A DNA stretch of 40,969 nucleotides from Cyanobacteriota bacterium (GCA_026389315.1 JAPLIC010000068.1:1-40969), one strand, 5' to 3'. Counted from the stretch's first letter, positions 1 through 8,899 are shown. The notes: generated by a model from the sequence alone, not told the origin. Made by a program: numbers and translations.

Positions 1-460
1 CCAGCTTGCCCGCATCTTCTTCCATGTGCAGGCGCTCAATCCCAATGGTTTTGAGATAGGTTTCCTTGCCCTTTTCGGCCACTTCGACCTCGATCCAGCC
101 GTCCTCGGCGATGGGCTGGTCGAACTGGGAGATTTGATAATTCTTGGGCAGATCCGGATAAAAATATTGCTTGCGATCGAACTTGCTATGGGCTGCCACC
201 TTCAGATTCAGGGCCAGGGCAGCCTTGACGGCATATTCGAGCACCTTGGCATTGAGGACCGGCAGGGTGCCGGGCAACCCACAGACCACGGGGTCGATGT
301 GGGTGTTGGGGTCATCGCCGAAGGCGGTGGAGGCGGGGCTGAAGATCTTGCTGGCGGTGCCCAGCTGCACGTGGGTTTCGAGACCGATCACCGCTTCCCA
401 GGCCGCGCCTGGGGCAGCGAGAGCGGGGGAGGCAGCGACCTGGGAAGCAGCTGGGGCCAT
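1..460 (-). CDS. gatB: Asp/Glu-tRNA(Asn/Gln) amidotransferase subunit B, N-terminal part (cut by window edge)
   Basis: GatB is the kinase-like subunit of GatCAB, which converts Glu-tRNA(Gln) and Asp-tRNA(Asn) to the amidated forms. The minus strand reads an Ala-rich leader and then the family signatures [20 protein letters not shown], the [20 protein letters not shown] block and [20 protein letters not shown], the GatB N-terminal catalytic-domain pattern. The ATG is at 458-460, 38 residues before the TASKIF motif. About 153 codons are visible; the family usually has about 480-500 residues, so two thirds lie left of the window. Identification is secure; only the exact start is open, because the Ala/Pro-rich leader is poorly conserved. 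Confidence 0.96.
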   Translation of the reverse strand, partial: MAPAASQVAASPALAAPGAAWEAVIGLETHVQLGTASKIFSPASTAFGDDPNTHIDPVVCGLPGTLPVLNAKVLEYAVKAALALNLKVAAHSKFDRKQYFYPDLPKNYQISQFDQPIAEDGWIEVEVAEKGKETYLKTIGIERLHMEEDAGKL

Positions 461-524
461 GCGAAGCGGAAGCGGTGACAACCGCAGAAGCTGGACGAAT
501 CCTAGGCAGGCGCCCAGGAGTCCC

Positions 525-800
525 CTATTCCCCGGCCAGGGCGGCCAGGGGTTGGCGGCGATGCAGTTCGTGCAGACCCTCCAGCTGGTTGTGCACCGAC
601 ACCAGTTGGTCCTGGATGTGGCGGCTGTTATCGATGCGGGAGAGGGTCAGCAGCATCGATTCGATCTGGGCCTTGCAGTCGATCAGGACGCGGCATTCGG
701 GGGAGCCAGGTTCGTAGGGCATGACTTGGAACTGTTCGTCACCCACTGCAACCCAACCCGCCCAGCGAAACTGTCGCCATCGCTGCCATTCAGCCGGCAC
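525..800 (-). CDS. Small conserved cyanobacterial protein, 91 aa
   Basis: The GTG at 798-800 overlaps the TGA stop (790-792) of the DEAD-box helicase, so the gene lies downstream of the helicase in the same operon and is probably translationally coupled to it. The protein starts [20 protein letters not shown] and is soluble. Its charged C-terminal half ([20 protein letters not shown] and onward) looks helical. I see no signal peptide, membrane segment or catalytic motif. The composition and the W/R-rich N-terminus resemble a conserved hypothetical of picocyanobacteria that I recognise only loosely. The same frame stays open upstream inside the helicase gene, but that part is a shadow. Function unknown. 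Confidence 0.7.
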   Translation of the reverse strand: MPAEWQRWRQFRWAGWVAVGDEQFQVMPYEPGSPECRVLIDCKAQIESMLLTLSRIDNSRHIQDQLVSVHNQLEGLHELHRRQPLAALAGE

Positions 801-2133
801 GCCCCCCCCGTCCACCGCCGCCCCCGCCGGAGCGGCCTTCGCCGCCGCGGCGATCGGGTCGCCCCTCGCTGCGGCGACCCCGCAAGGCCCCCTCAGGGCG
901 GGACCCCGTCGATCGGCCTCCGCCTGGCCGGCCCCCTGCTGGGGGCCGGGAGCGTCCACGGCCACCGCTGAGGTCGAGGGGGGGGGCGGAAAGCACCTTT
1001 GGTTCAAAGCCCGGCACCTCCTGGCGGGGCAGCGGTGCCCCGGTGAGCCGTTCGATGGCCCGCAGCAGCTCGTGCTCCTCGGCAGCCACCAGGGAGACGG
1101 CATGGCCGGTCAGGCCGGCCCGGCCGGTGCGGCCGATGCGATGCACGTAGTCCTCGGCCACATTGGGCAGATCCAGGTTGACCACATGGGGCAATTGCTG
1201 GATGTCAATGCCCCGGGCGGCAATGTCCGTGGCCACCAGCACCCGCACCTCACCGCTCTTGAAGCCAGCCAAGGCCCGCGTGCGGGCCCCCTGGCTCTTG
1301 TTGCCGTGGATGGCCGCGGCCAAGATGCCCTCCTGCTCCAAGCGGTCGGCCAGCCGGTTGGCGCCGTGTTTGGTGCGGGAGAACACCAGCACCTGCTGCC
1401 AATCCTGGCTTTGGATCAGGTGGCAGAGCAAGTCGGGCTTGCGGGCCATATCGCAGGGGTGCTGCACTTGATGAACCAGGGGGGCCGCCTGGTTCTCCGG
1501 GGTGGCCTGCAACTGCACGGGCTGATGCAACAGGCCCGTGGCCAGCTGGCGGATCTCGGCGGAAAAGGTGGCCGAAAACAGCAGGTTCTGGCGCTGGGCT
1601 GGCATCAGGGCCAAGATCCGCCGGATGTCGCGGATGAAACCCATGTCCAGCATGCGGTCCGCCTCATCGAGCACCAGGATTTCCACCCGGTCGAGCTTGA
1701 GGGCCCCCTGCTGCTGCAGGTCCATCAGCCGACCTGGGGTGGCCACCAATACATCGGTGCCGCGGCGCAGTCGGCTGATCTGGGGATTGGGGCTGACCCC
1801 CCCAAACACCACATCGCTGCGCAGATCGAGATAGCGGCCATAGGCCACCACACTCTCGGCCACCTGGGCGGCCAGCTCGCGGGTCGGGGTCAACACCAGG
1901 GCCCGCACCACACCGGCCCGGGCGGGGGGACCATGGCGCAAGCGCTCGAGTAACGGCAAGGTGAAACCGGCGGTTTTGCCGGTACCGGTCTGGGCCGCCG
2001 CCATCACATCCCGACCCTCCAGCACCGCTGGAATGCACTGGCGTTGGATCGGCGAGGGGGTTCGGTAGCCCTTGGCTGCCACCGCCTTGACCAGGGGCTC
2101 GGAGAGCCCAAGGGCGGCGAAATCAGCGGCCAA
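790..2133 (-). CDS. DEAD-box ATP-dependent RNA helicase, RhlE-like
   Basis: The protein of about 447 aa carries the full helicase set: Q motif [11 protein letters not shown] (22-32), motif I AQTGTGKT (47-54), PTREL (83-87), DEAD (156-159), SAT (187-189), and motif [12 protein letters not shown] (331-340). After the two RecA lobes comes a Gly/Arg-rich low-complexity tail (about 385-447), common in RNA-remodelling helicases. It is expected to unwind structured RNA in the cytoplasm, and in cyanobacteria such enzymes are often cold- or redox-induced (family knowledge). The start is uncertain: 2131-2133 is TTG, and the frame stays open upstream without an ATG or GTG that I trust. The stop overlaps the GTG of the next small gene. 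Confidence 0.93.
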   Translation of the reverse strand: MAADFAALGLSEPLVKAVAAKGYRTPSPIQRQCIPAVLEGRDVMAAAQTGTGKTAGFTLPLLERLRHGPPARAGVVRALVLTPTRELAAQVAESVVAYGRYLDLRSDVVFGGVSPNPQISRLRRGTDVLVATPGRLMDLQQQGALKLDRVEILVLDEADRMLDMGFIRDIRRILALMPAQRQNLLFSATFSAEIRQLATGLLHQPVQLQATPENQAAPLVHQVQHPCDMARKPDLLCHLIQSQDWQQVLVFSRTKHGANRLADRLEQEGILAAAIHGNKSQGARTRALAGFKSGEVRVLVATDIAARGIDIQQLPHVVNLDLPNVAEDYVHRIGRTGRAGLTGHAVSLVAAEEHELLRAIERLTGAPLPRQEVPGFEPKVLSAPPLDLSGGRGRSRPPAGGRPGGGRSTGSRPEGALRGRRSEGRPDRRGGEGRSGGGGGGRGGRAG

Positions 2134-2361
2134 GGCCGCTTCCGGGGCCTGGATGATCAGCTTGTCGGTGCGACCCTGCAGGGGAGGGTCGGCGGATTCG
2201 CCCCCCAGGGGTGGGGCAAGCCCGGGATCAGTAAGCCGCCCTACCTGCCCGGCGGCTGGGGCCGCCGCTGTCGCGGGGGGGCCCAGCCGACGGGGTCGAC
2301 GACTCGGGCTGGAGGTGGAGCGGGAAGAGGAAATCGGATCAAGTTTGAGGGGACTTCCACA

Positions 2362-2385
2362 GTAGGGGGGGCCTTCGGCCCCTAC
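2362..2385. repeat. GC-rich hairpin at the end of the PEP-CTERM gene
   Basis: An imperfect inverted repeat, GTAGGGG...CCCCTAC with a TTCG loop, overlaps the stop codon (2382-2384) of the minus-strand PEP-CTERM gene. It could act as a terminator or mRNA 3' stabiliser, but no T-run follows it on the minus strand, so a classical intrinsic terminator is not shown. Confidence 0.4.
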
Positions 2386-3341
2386 CGTCCGTGGTTAACA
2401 ACCCTGGGGGTGCTGGCCCGGCAGCGGCGCCGCAGACGACGGCTCCAACCCCAACCAGCCGCGGCGCCAAGAGCGGCCAAGGGAACCGGCACGTTTGGGG
2501 CCGGGGGGGAGGGATCCCGGAGGCGCATCGTGAGTTCCAGGCTGGTGGGCAGATTGATTTGATCGCCACCGAGGCCATCGAGGTTGTTCATCAACAGGAT
2601 GGTTTCCACCCCCACACGCAGATTTCCCCCTCCAAAGACATAGGGCGTGAGGTTGGCCACGCTGGTACTGGCACTGAAGGGTCCACTCAGCCCCGGGGGA
2701 ATCCCCCCAAAGAACGTGGAAGCGGCCACCCACGAACTCGAACCGGTATCAAACACCGTGGCAATCGGTTCAATGCCGAGGACATCGTTCGCACTGGTGC
2801 GTGCATAGGTACCAATGGCACTGAGGACTCCGCTCCAGACCGCAGTAGAACTGATCGGCAAACCAACGATATTCTCCCAGAGATTGACATAGACGTATTC
2901 ATTGGCCGGGGGCGGCACATTGGTGCTATTAAGACTGAAATTGGTCAGCTTCAGGCTCAGGTCATAACTATTAAGACCTAGATTCGAGATCGTTGCCACC
3001 GCATCACCTCCCATGTAAGCCGGATTAGCAACGGTGCCCCAGTTACAACCCGTATAGGTATTGGAGGCGCTCAGGAAACTGTTGAAAGCAGGCGCCGTCA
3101 AGGTGGCACCGTTCTGGCACTGGGCCACTCCAGGTTGCAAAATGCCAACGGGGGATTTTGGCAAAAGACCCATTGAATTGGTGACGGGCTGAAGGTTGTT
3201 GTAATAGGCACTAAGACTGATGGCCCCCACTGGGCTAGCTCCAACGAGCCCAGCCATCAAGGGGGCCATCGCCAGCCAAAGCTGCTGGCGATGGCCTAGG
3301 GAATTTCTGAAACAAGCTGGTAAAAGAAAAGCAAATGCCAT
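2382..3341 (-). CDS. PEP-CTERM-like exported protein, 319 aa
   Basis: The N-terminus has a hydrophobic export signal ([20 protein letters not shown], ending near residue 40). A Ser/Thr/Asn-rich beta-type body of about 230 residues follows. The C-terminus is a sorting tripartite signal of the cyanobacterial PEP-CTERM type: [17 protein letters not shown] followed by SRRLRRR. In that system an exosortase removes the C-terminal segment during export to the envelope or extracellular matrix (family knowledge). No enzyme motif is seen; two Cys (QCQNG, TGCNW) might pair. A second gene with the same type of tail lies at 9324-10211. Function unknown. Confidence 0.85.
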   Translation of the reverse strand: MAFAFLLPACFRNSLGHRQQLWLAMAPLMAGLVGASPVGAISLSAYYNNLQPVTNSMGLLPKSPVGILQPGVAQCQNGATLTAPAFNSFLSASNTYTGCNWGTVANPAYMGGDAVATISNLGLNSYDLSLKLTNFSLNSTNVPPPANEYVYVNLWENIVGLPISSTAVWSGVLSAIGTYARTSANDVLGIEPIATVFDTGSSSWVAASTFFGGIPPGLSGPFSASTSVANLTPYVFGGGNLRVGVETILLMNNLDGLGGDQINLPTSLELTMRLRDPSPPAPNVPVPLAALGAAAGWGWSRRLRRRCRASTPRVVNHGR

Positions 3342-3461
3342 GGATATTTTCCATTTCTCTGAATGGAATCACCGTAAACGTCCTGGTGACATGGCGACTT
3401 TTAGGAGTCGTTCTTGCTGAATTTCTTAAGCCTGCCTTCAAGCAAATAAACAATCAATCCA

Positions 3462-4205
3462 TCATCCCGCCCCAACCGGCACCTGGTAATTGACGATGCG
3501 GCCAAAACCAATGGGATCCAGGGAAGCGCCCCCCACGAGGGCTCCATCGATTTCCGGCTGGGCCATCAGGTCGTCGATGGTGGCGGGATTGACCGAACCG
3601 CCGTACTGGACGATCACCTCGGGGTTGCCAACCCAGCCACGAATCAGGCCACAGATGCGGTTGGCCTCCTCCGCTGCACAGGTTTTGCCGGTGCCGATCG
3701 CCCAGATCGGTTCATAGGCCACGATCAGCCGGCCGGAGTCGATGCCCTCAAGGCCCTGTTCCACCTGGCGGTGAATGACGCGCTCGGTTTCCTTGGCTTC
3801 CCGTTGATCCAGGCTTTCACCGACGCAGAGGATCGGGATCAGGCCGTAGTGCTGGGCCGTCCGGGCCCGCATGTTGATCTGCTCGTCGGTTTCGCTGTAG
3901 TACTTGCGGGGTTCGCTGTGGCCAACGATGGCGTGGGTGACGCCGTGCTCCAGCAGCATCGGCGCTGACACCATGCCGGTGTAAGCGCCCTTTTCTTCCC
4001 AATGCACATTTTGGGCCGCGATGGCCACGGGAGTGCCGCTCAGGGCCTCACTCAGGGTGGGAATCGCCAGATAGGGGGGGGCAATGACCACCTGCCGATC
4101 CTCTGGGAGGTTCTCCACCTGGGCCCGGAAGGACTGGGAGAAGGCCAGGGCCTCCGCGCAATTCATGTGCATCTTCCAGTTGCCAGCAATCACGGCCTTG
4201 CGCAC
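3462..4205 (-). CDS. tpiA: Triosephosphate isomerase
   Basis: TpiA interconverts dihydroxyacetone phosphate and glyceraldehyde 3-phosphate in glycolysis and the Calvin cycle. All catalytic elements are present counting from the GTG at 4205: Asn9 and Lys11 in AGNWKMH, His96 in [11 protein letters not shown], Glu165 in [13 protein letters not shown], and the phosphate-binding loops YGGSVNP and GALVGGASL. The 247-aa length is normal. I chose the GTG at 4203-4205 because AGGGG lies about 9 nt upstream and the protein then begins [12 protein letters not shown] as in relatives. An in-frame ATG at 4212-4214 overlaps that Shine-Dalgarno. It follows the S4-domain gene by 62 bp on the same strand, so the two are likely cotranscribed. 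Confidence 0.96.
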   Translation of the reverse strand: MRKAVIAGNWKMHMNCAEALAFSQSFRAQVENLPEDRQVVIAPPYLAIPTLSEALSGTPVAIAAQNVHWEEKGAYTGMVSAPMLLEHGVTHAIVGHSEPRKYYSETDEQINMRARTAQHYGLIPILCVGESLDQREAKETERVIHRQVEQGLEGIDSGRLIVAYEPIWAIGTGKTCAAEEANRICGLIRGWVGNPEVIVQYGGSVNPATIDDLMAQPEIDGALVGGASLDPIGFGRIVNYQVPVGAG

Positions 4206-4267
4206 CAGCGACATCCCCTGTGTTGTGGCAGCCAAGCTAAACCGCCGACCGGGAGTAGCCCAGGCGA

Positions 4268-4453
4268 TCAAACCCCCGGCGGCACGCTGAGGCAATGGCC
4301 GTCGATTGCGACCGAATCCCCCGCCGCCAGCTGCCGACCCCGCCGCAACTCAATGCTGCCGTTGACCCGCACATCACCGCGCTGGATGCGCTGTTTGGCT
4401 TCGCCGCCGCTCTCCGCCAGCCCCTGGTACTTGAGGAACTGATCGAGCTTCAT
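4268..4453 (-). CDS. Small S4-domain RNA-binding protein, 61 aa
   Basis: Nearly the whole protein is one S4 fold: [20 protein letters not shown], then the signature [10 protein letters not shown] and the basic [12 protein letters not shown] turn. Stand-alone S4 proteins of this size (YbcJ/YaaA-like) bind structured RNA such as rRNA or tRNA. It precedes tpiA. Its ATG (4451-4453) lies only 20 bp from the ATG of the divergently transcribed ABC transporter, so at least one of the two promoters must sit inside the opposite gene or be very compact. No clear Shine-Dalgarno is seen. Confidence 0.88.
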   Translation of the reverse strand: MKLDQFLKYQGLAESGGEAKQRIQRGDVRVNGSIELRRGRQLAAGDSVAIDGHCLSVPPGV

Positions 4454-4473
4454 GGGCGAGACCTTAGGGTTTG

Positions 4474-6216
4474 ATGATGCTCGCACCCTCGCCGGCCGGC
4501 TTCCGCAGACTTTGGCCGCTGCTGAAGCCCCATCGGCGCCGGCTGCTGGCCGGCGGACTTTGCATGTTGGTGTTCGTGGCCTGCTGGCCGCTGCTGGCCT
4601 GGCTGGCGGGCCAGCTGATTCCGGCCATCGGCGCCGGGGACTTCGGCAAGGTGTTGCAGACCGTGGCTGCGGCCCTGGCGGTGTTTCTGGTGCAGAAGTT
4701 GGCCCAGTTCGGTCAAGACACCCTGCTGGCGGATCCGGCCTTGCGGGTCAGTCAGGATCTGCGCCGCCAGCTGTTCGCCCGCCTGCAACAGCTGGATTTC
4801 GGTGCACTCGAAAAACTCTCGGCCGGGGATCTCACCTACCGCCTCACCGAAGACGCCGACCGGGTCGGTGATGTCATCTACAAAACCATCCAGGACAGCA
4901 CCCCCAGCGCCCTGCAATTGCTGGTGGTGCTGGGCTACATGCTGTGGCTCGATTGGCCCCTGGCCCTGGCCACCCTGCTGCTGGCCCCGGTGGTGGCTCT
5001 GTTGGTGAGTGGCTTCGGCGCCCGGGTGATGGCCGCCGCCGAACGCAGCCAGAAACAGGTGAGCGATCTGGCCGCCCTGCTGGGGGAAGCGATCACTGGC
5101 CTGCCCCTGGTGCGCGCCTTTGCCGCCGAACCCTGGCTGCAGCAGCGGTTTGACAGTGAAGTCGACCAACATCGCCACGCCCGTTACCGCACCTTGAAGC
5201 TGCTGGCCGCCCAGCATCCGGTGGTGGGCTTCATTGAGGCCAGCGGCATCCTGGCGGTGCTGCTGATGGGGGCCGCCCGCATCCAGGCCGGCGGTCTCAA
5301 CAGCCAGGGGTTCAGCAGCTTTGTGGCGGCCCTTTTGATGCTGATCGACCCGATCTCCCACCTCACGACTAATTTCAACGAGTTTCAGCAGGGCAAGGCC
5401 TCCCTGGGGCGCCTGCGGGCGATCGAAGCCGAGCCGATTGAACCGCCGGACCATCCCGGTGCCCTGCCCCTGGGACCGGTGCAGGGGGCCCTGCGCTTGG
5501 AAGGGGTCAGCTTTGGCTACAACCCCGATCGTCCGGTGCTGCACCAGGTCGATCTGGCGATCAAACCGGGCCAGGTGGTGGCCCTGGTGGGGCCCTCCGG
5601 CGCCGGCAAAAGCACCCTGTTTTCGCTGCTGCTGCGCTTTAACACCGCCCAACGGGGCAGGGTGCTGCTGGATGGCGCCGATCTGGCGGAGCTGCGGGCC
5701 CGGGACCTGCGCCGGGCCGTGGCGCTGGTGCCCCAGCAAAGCAGTGTCTTCTCCGGCACGGTGGCCGAGGCGATCGCCTTTGGCCGGCCTGCCAGCAGGG
5801 AGCAAATTGTGGCGGCGGCGCGCCTGGCCAATGCCGCCGATTTCATCGAGGCCCTGCCCGGGGGGTATGACGGCCGCATTGAAGAACGGGGCAGCAATTT
5901 CTCCGGCGGGCAGCTGCAGCGGCTGGCCATCGCCCGGGCCGTGCTGGGCAACCCGGCCGTGCTGCTGCTGGATGAGGCCACCAGCGCCCTGGATGCCGAA
6001 TCGGAGGAGGCGGTGCAGCGGGGGCTGCGGCGGGCCATGCAGGGCCGCACGGTCCTTGTCATCGCCCACCGCTTGGCCACGGTGCAGGAAGCCGACCAGA
6101 TTGTGGTGCTGGAGGCGGGCCGCATCGTCGAAGTGGGCAGCCACGACGTGCTGATGGCCCGGGGCGGGCGCTACCGGGAACTGTGCCTGCGCCAACTGAT
6201 CAGGGTTGAGGCCTGA
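4474..6216 (+). CDS. ABC transporter, fused permease and ATPase (MsbA-like exporter half)
   Basis: An exporter half-transporter of about 580 aa. It has an N-terminal six-helix TM domain (roughly residues 10-310) and then a nucleotide-binding domain with Walker A GPSGAGKS (about 373), Q-loop VPQQSSVF, signature FSGGQLQRLAIARA (about 475), Walker B AVLLLDEATSALD (about 495) and H-loop VIAHRLATV (about 529). It would act as a homodimer in the inner membrane; by family the substrate could be lipid, LPS or a drug, and the sequence does not decide. AGGG lies just upstream of the ATG pair at 4474 and 4477; a TTG at 4471 is less likely. The end is followed after 57 bp by a small cyanobacterial gene on the same strand. 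Confidence 0.93.
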   Translation: MMLAPSPAGFRRLWPLLKPHRRRLLAGGLCMLVFVACWPLLAWLAGQLIPAIGAGDFGKVLQTVAAALAVFLVQKLAQFGQDTLLADPALRVSQDLRRQLFARLQQLDFGALEKLSAGDLTYRLTEDADRVGDVIYKTIQDSTPSALQLLVVLGYMLWLDWPLALATLLLAPVVALLVSGFGARVMAAAERSQKQVSDLAALLGEAITGLPLVRAFAAEPWLQQRFDSEVDQHRHARYRTLKLLAAQHPVVGFIEASGILAVLLMGAARIQAGGLNSQGFSSFVAALLMLIDPISHLTTNFNEFQQGKASLGRLRAIEAEPIEPPDHPGALPLGPVQGALRLEGVSFGYNPDRPVLHQVDLAIKPGQVVALVGPSGAGKSTLFSLLLRFNTAQRGRVLLDGADLAELRARDLRRAVALVPQQSSVFSGTVAEAIAFGRPASREQIVAAARLANAADFIEALPGGYDGRIEERGSNFSGGQLQRLAIARAVLGNPAVLLLDEATSALDAESEEAVQRGLRRAMQGRTVLVIAHRLATVQEADQIVVLEAGRIVEVGSHDVLMARGGRYRELCLRQLIRVEA

Positions 6217-6273
6217 AACCGGAGACCCCATCCAGCCCTGCCCCTACTGTGGGCCGGCAAGCGCTTTACTGCC

Positions 6274-6612
6274 ATGGAAACCCCCAATCAGGCGCCGCCG
6301 GTGCTCACCTTCGAGGGCAAGCGATATGACCTCAACAGCCTGCCGGACGACATGAAGGAGCTGGTGCGGGGCATGCAGGTGGCCGACGCCCAACTGCGCA
6401 TGCATGAAGACACCCTCAAGGTGCTGGCCGTGGGCCGCCAATCGATGGCACTGATAGGGGGTGGCAGGGTCGAGTCCGGAAGTCTTGTTGCTCCTGACTC
6501 GACCCTTTTTTATTCGCTTACCAACCCGGTGGGTTTCAGGCGAGCGGGGCCAGATCCTCGAACCGGAACGTCTGACGACTTGAGTCTGCTGCCGTTCCCT
6601 CTGCATCGCTGA
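6274..6612 (+). CDS. DUF6447-like small cyanobacterial protein with replaced C-terminus
   Basis: The first about 65 residues (LTFEGKRYDLNSLPDDMKEL and then MQVADAQLRMHEDTLKVLAV) match a small, strongly conserved picocyanobacterial family. After GRQSMAL the frame enters GGGRVESGSLVAP and continues through the intrinsic terminator at 6467-6511 to a stop at 6610-6612. The natural stop seems to be lost: a TGA-TAG pair lies one base out of frame at about 6451-6457. Either a 1-nt change removed the native end, or the functional protein is shorter and translation runs on into the terminator. The start ATG at 6274 is well placed. Function unknown; it probably shares the ABC transporter transcript. 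Confidence 0.75.
   Translation: METPNQAPPVLTFEGKRYDLNSLPDDMKELVRGMQVADAQLRMHEDTLKVLAVGRQSMALIGGGRVESGSLVAPDSTLFYSLTNPVGFRRAGPDPRTGTSDDLSLLPFPLHR
6467..6511 (+). terminator. Intrinsic terminator after the ABC transporter/DUF6447 unit
   Basis: A perfect 10-bp stem, GGGTCGAGTC (6467-6476) with GACTCGACCC (6496-6505), has a 19-nt loop and is followed at once by TTTTTT (6506-6511). It lies inside the annotated end of the small gene, which supports the view that the native coding end is further left. Confidence 0.88.
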
Positions 6613-7213
6613 CCACCACCCGCTCGGCTAGCACCCAGGGCCCCGCTGGTGTCAGGGGGGTGAAGGTGTCGGTGAACCTGCTGGTGCCGCCTTTGGCTTC
6701 GCCAGTGGCCGGATCGCTGTAGCGACTGGTGTAGGTGTGGCTGAGGTAGCCGGATCCGGTGTCGGTGGTGCTGAGGGTGAAGATCGTCACCACGGTGCCG
6801 TGGATGTGGCGATGGACCATCGTCACCACATTGTCCTTGATGCGATAACGATCGCCGGCATTCTTGCCACCCACAATCACCTCGGTGCCCACCGCATCGG
6901 TGTCACCGGCAGTGAAGGTGTTCTCGCCATGGGTTTGATCAAAGCTGCGGCGCACTCGGTGGATCGCCACTTCCCAGAGCTGGGAAGCGATGGCTTTTTT
7001 TACCTCTTCATCGTCAACCCCCTCCACCGTTGCCTTGAGGTCGGAGCCCACCTTGAAGGTGCCCTCCACGCGGCGATCGCCCTGCTGCCAGACGCAGCGA
7101 CCGCCGTAGCCGCCGAAGCCCGGCTCCCAGGTGTAGCGGTTTTCGTAGGTGGTGCGGAACACCTCCCGGAGGTCGGTGCCCGGGGCGATGGGGGCATGAA
7201 GAGTTGCAGTCAT
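6536..7213 (-). CDS. DUF3386 family protein, 225 aa
   Basis: A soluble, beta-rich protein with the pattern of the cyanobacteria- and plastid-type DUF3386 family: TTYENRYTWEPGFGGYGGRC near the N-terminus, then a repeated module of antiparallel strands and VVTMVHRHIHGTVVTIFTLS, ending with FTPLTPAGPWVLAERVVV. The length fits the family. No enzyme residues can be assigned; the role is unknown. The ATG is at 7211-7213. The gene converges on the ABC/DUF6447 unit, whose terminator lies just beyond its stop. Confidence 0.88.
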   Translation of the reverse strand: MTATLHAPIAPGTDLREVFRTTYENRYTWEPGFGGYGGRCVWQQGDRRVEGTFKVGSDLKATVEGVDDEEVKKAIASQLWEVAIHRVRRSFDQTHGENTFTAGDTDAVGTEVIVGGKNAGDRYRIKDNVVTMVHRHIHGTVVTIFTLSTTDTGSGYLSHTYTSRYSDPATGEAKGGTSRFTDTFTPLTPAGPWVLAERVVVSDAEGTAADSSRQTFRFEDLAPLA

Positions 7214-7321
7214 GCAGGGGGAAACATTGGGGAAGCCGAGTCTAGGAGCGTGGGGCGCCCGGGGTTGGCCGCCGTGGTGCCTAGCTGGGAGCGCCGTCCG
7301 CGCCGATCTTTAGCAGGTAAT

Positions 7322-7379
7322 CAACAGCCCCCGCTACGGCGGGCATAGCCCGCTGTAGGCGGTGAGCTGCATGCTGTTG
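7322..7379 (-). terminator. Long imperfect hairpin directly after the haloperoxidase stop codon
   Basis: The outer arms CAACAGC (7322-7328) and GCTGTTG (7373-7379) enclose a second stem, roughly CCGCTACGGCGGGC paired with GCCCGCTGTAGGCGG, closing on a 3-nt loop. The structure abuts the TAA stop (7380-7382) of the minus-strand gene. It has no T-run, so it may act as a Rho-assisted terminator or 3' stabiliser. Alternatively it is one copy of a dispersed palindromic repeat; a similar GC-rich palindrome stands at 16296-16310. Confidence 0.5.
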
Positions 7380-8888
7380 TTAGGGGCGTGGGCCAACCGG
7401 CGATTTGGCGGGCGCCTTTTCGCCGCCGGCCCCAAAGATGTCTTCAGCGATCTTGAGGCCCAAGGGCACACCACCGATGTTGTGCTTGAAGTCGCCGTCG
7501 TGATTGCGCGAAAGGTCGGGATCTTCGTCCTTTAGGGCAAACGCATCGAACGACCAATGCACGCCCAGCCAGATCCGCGAAAAGCCATTGGCCTTGATCA
7601 TTTGCATGAGGCCGTCGTCAAATTTTCGCAGATGCCGAGGTCGAATGCAGCCCGTGTTGTCCCGCGTGATCCCGTTGAGTTCGTCGGAGACGAAAGGGCC
7701 TTGGTACACGGTGTCTGGCAAGAGCTTCTTGGCTTGAGTGGCGCCCAGATAGAACAGCCGCACGATTTGAAACGCCGCTGCCCCAAAAGTGGCGTGACCG
7801 GACGGGTATGCCGGGAAGGGAGGCGTGAAGTTTCGCTCGGATCGGGCGGGGGTCGTGTCCGTCGCCGGCAGGTTGCTGTTGCTGGCTGGTGCCCCTAGAG
7901 GCAGCCACGCGGGGTCGCAATCGGTCTCGATGCCATCTTTGGCTGTGGGGGCGGCTGGACCCATGGATGGATCGTGTTCCCGGATTCCCAGCACGGGGCG
8001 CCAATAATCATGGATGTATTTCTGGTCCCACGCCAGAATGCCCGCATCGCCCATGGCGGCATTTACGAATGCAAACAGGCGTGCATTGTCATCCACACTA
8101 TTGGCTTTGAGCATGGCAATTTCGCGCACGATCTGGTTGTACAACCGTGGCGGCGTGCCCAGTTCGCGAGAGCCATCGTAGGACCAATAGAGCCCGACAA
8201 CGTATTCGTCGACCGTGCGTTTCATGGAGTTTGTCGTCAACGTGCCCATCAATTCGGGAGCGATTCCCTTGCTCCGCACCTGCTTGTGGGCATGGGCGTG
8301 CTCGGCGGCCGTGAGTGTGGACGGGGAGTCGAGTGCGTGACGCTTACTCACCGCAAAGCACTTGGAGCGAGCGCCATAGAACGGCGCGTGAAAGCCCTGG
8401 GTTGGATTGGCGGGGTCGGGCCGATGTCTGCCAGGTTGCATGGATGCCGCATAGCCATCATCACTGGTGCCGGGGTCGCCAGCCCTGTCCATCAATATCG
8501 CTTTTGCCACGGCCTGTCCGAACTCGTGACTCTTTGCCAATCCGGGCTCTGAGAGCCCAGCCGCCGCATGGGCCGCGTCAAAGTGCGGCTTTTGGCGCGG
8601 AAACAGCGCACTCAAACAGTCGTGGGCAGCGGCGGCCACTGCGGCGGCGGCGTTCGTGGCACCGGGTAGCAAAGCAGGGGCAGGATTGAGGTAGCGCGGC
8701 AGCACTGCTGGGTTGTTCACTACGCCGGCGTGGGCGTCGTACATGGCCAAGTGCACAATCGCCAGCGCCCGGGAGCTAAGCGTGGGCCCGCCTTGTTCCG
8801 GACTTGGCTTGCTGGTGCCGGGTACGTTGCTGAAGTCGCGCTTGTTTGCTTCGATCGCGACATTATTCCAATACAAGATGTGGTCCAT
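7380..8888 (-). CDS. Vanadium-dependent haloperoxidase-like PAP2-superfamily protein
   Basis: A 502-aa protein with the vanadate/phosphate-binding constellation: YIHDYWRPVLG (about 288-296), PAYPSGHATFG with the candidate axial His (about 365), and RIWLGVHWSFDA (about 436-446, His about 443). Vanadium haloperoxidases oxidise halides with H2O2; the same fold also gives acid phosphatases, so substrate and metal are not proven. The ATG at 8886-8888 is set by a perfect GGAGG at 8895-8899. A longer frame reaching 9080 is not preferred. There is no clear signal peptide. It stands alone, with a hairpin after the stop. Ala-rich stretches occur around residues 75-90. Confidence 0.88.
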   Translation of the reverse strand: MDHILYWNNVAIEANKRDFSNVPGTSKPSPEQGGPTLSSRALAIVHLAMYDAHAGVVNNPAVLPRYLNPAPALLPGATNAAAAVAAAAHDCLSALFPRQKPHFDAAHAAAGLSEPGLAKSHEFGQAVAKAILMDRAGDPGTSDDGYAASMQPGRHRPDPANPTQGFHAPFYGARSKCFAVSKRHALDSPSTLTAAEHAHAHKQVRSKGIAPELMGTLTTNSMKRTVDEYVVGLYWSYDGSRELGTPPRLYNQIVREIAMLKANSVDDNARLFAFVNAAMGDAGILAWDQKYIHDYWRPVLGIREHDPSMGPAAPTAKDGIETDCDPAWLPLGAPASNSNLPATDTTPARSERNFTPPFPAYPSGHATFGAAAFQIVRLFYLGATQAKKLLPDTVYQGPFVSDELNGITRDNTGCIRPRHLRKFDDGLMQMIKANGFSRIWLGVHWSFDAFALKDEDPDLSRNHDGDFKHNIGGVPLGLKIAEDIFGAGGEKAPAKSPVGPRP

Positions 8889-8894
8889 TGAATT

Positions 8895-8899
8895 CCTCC
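8895..8899 (-). promoter_or_regulatory. Strong Shine-Dalgarno of the haloperoxidase-like gene
   Basis: GGAGG on the minus strand, 6 nt before the ATG at 8886-8888. It decides between this start and the longer frame that opens at 9080. Confidence 0.75.

Noticed and set aside
721..1953. A 410-codon plus-strand open frame opposite the DEAD-box helicase
   Set aside because: Antisense to all helicase motifs, no protein family features; a high-GC artefact.
2134..2381. Extended N-terminus of the helicase into the 2134-2250 region
   Set aside because: The frame is open, but there is no ATG/GTG with a ribosome-binding site and the sequence does not look like a conserved helicase leader; left as uncertainty of the start.
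4450..6231. A 593-codon open frame on the strand opposite the ABC transporter
   Set aside because: Gln/His/Gly-rich low-complexity translation without domains, fully antisense to a gene with all ABC motifs; a GC-driven shadow.
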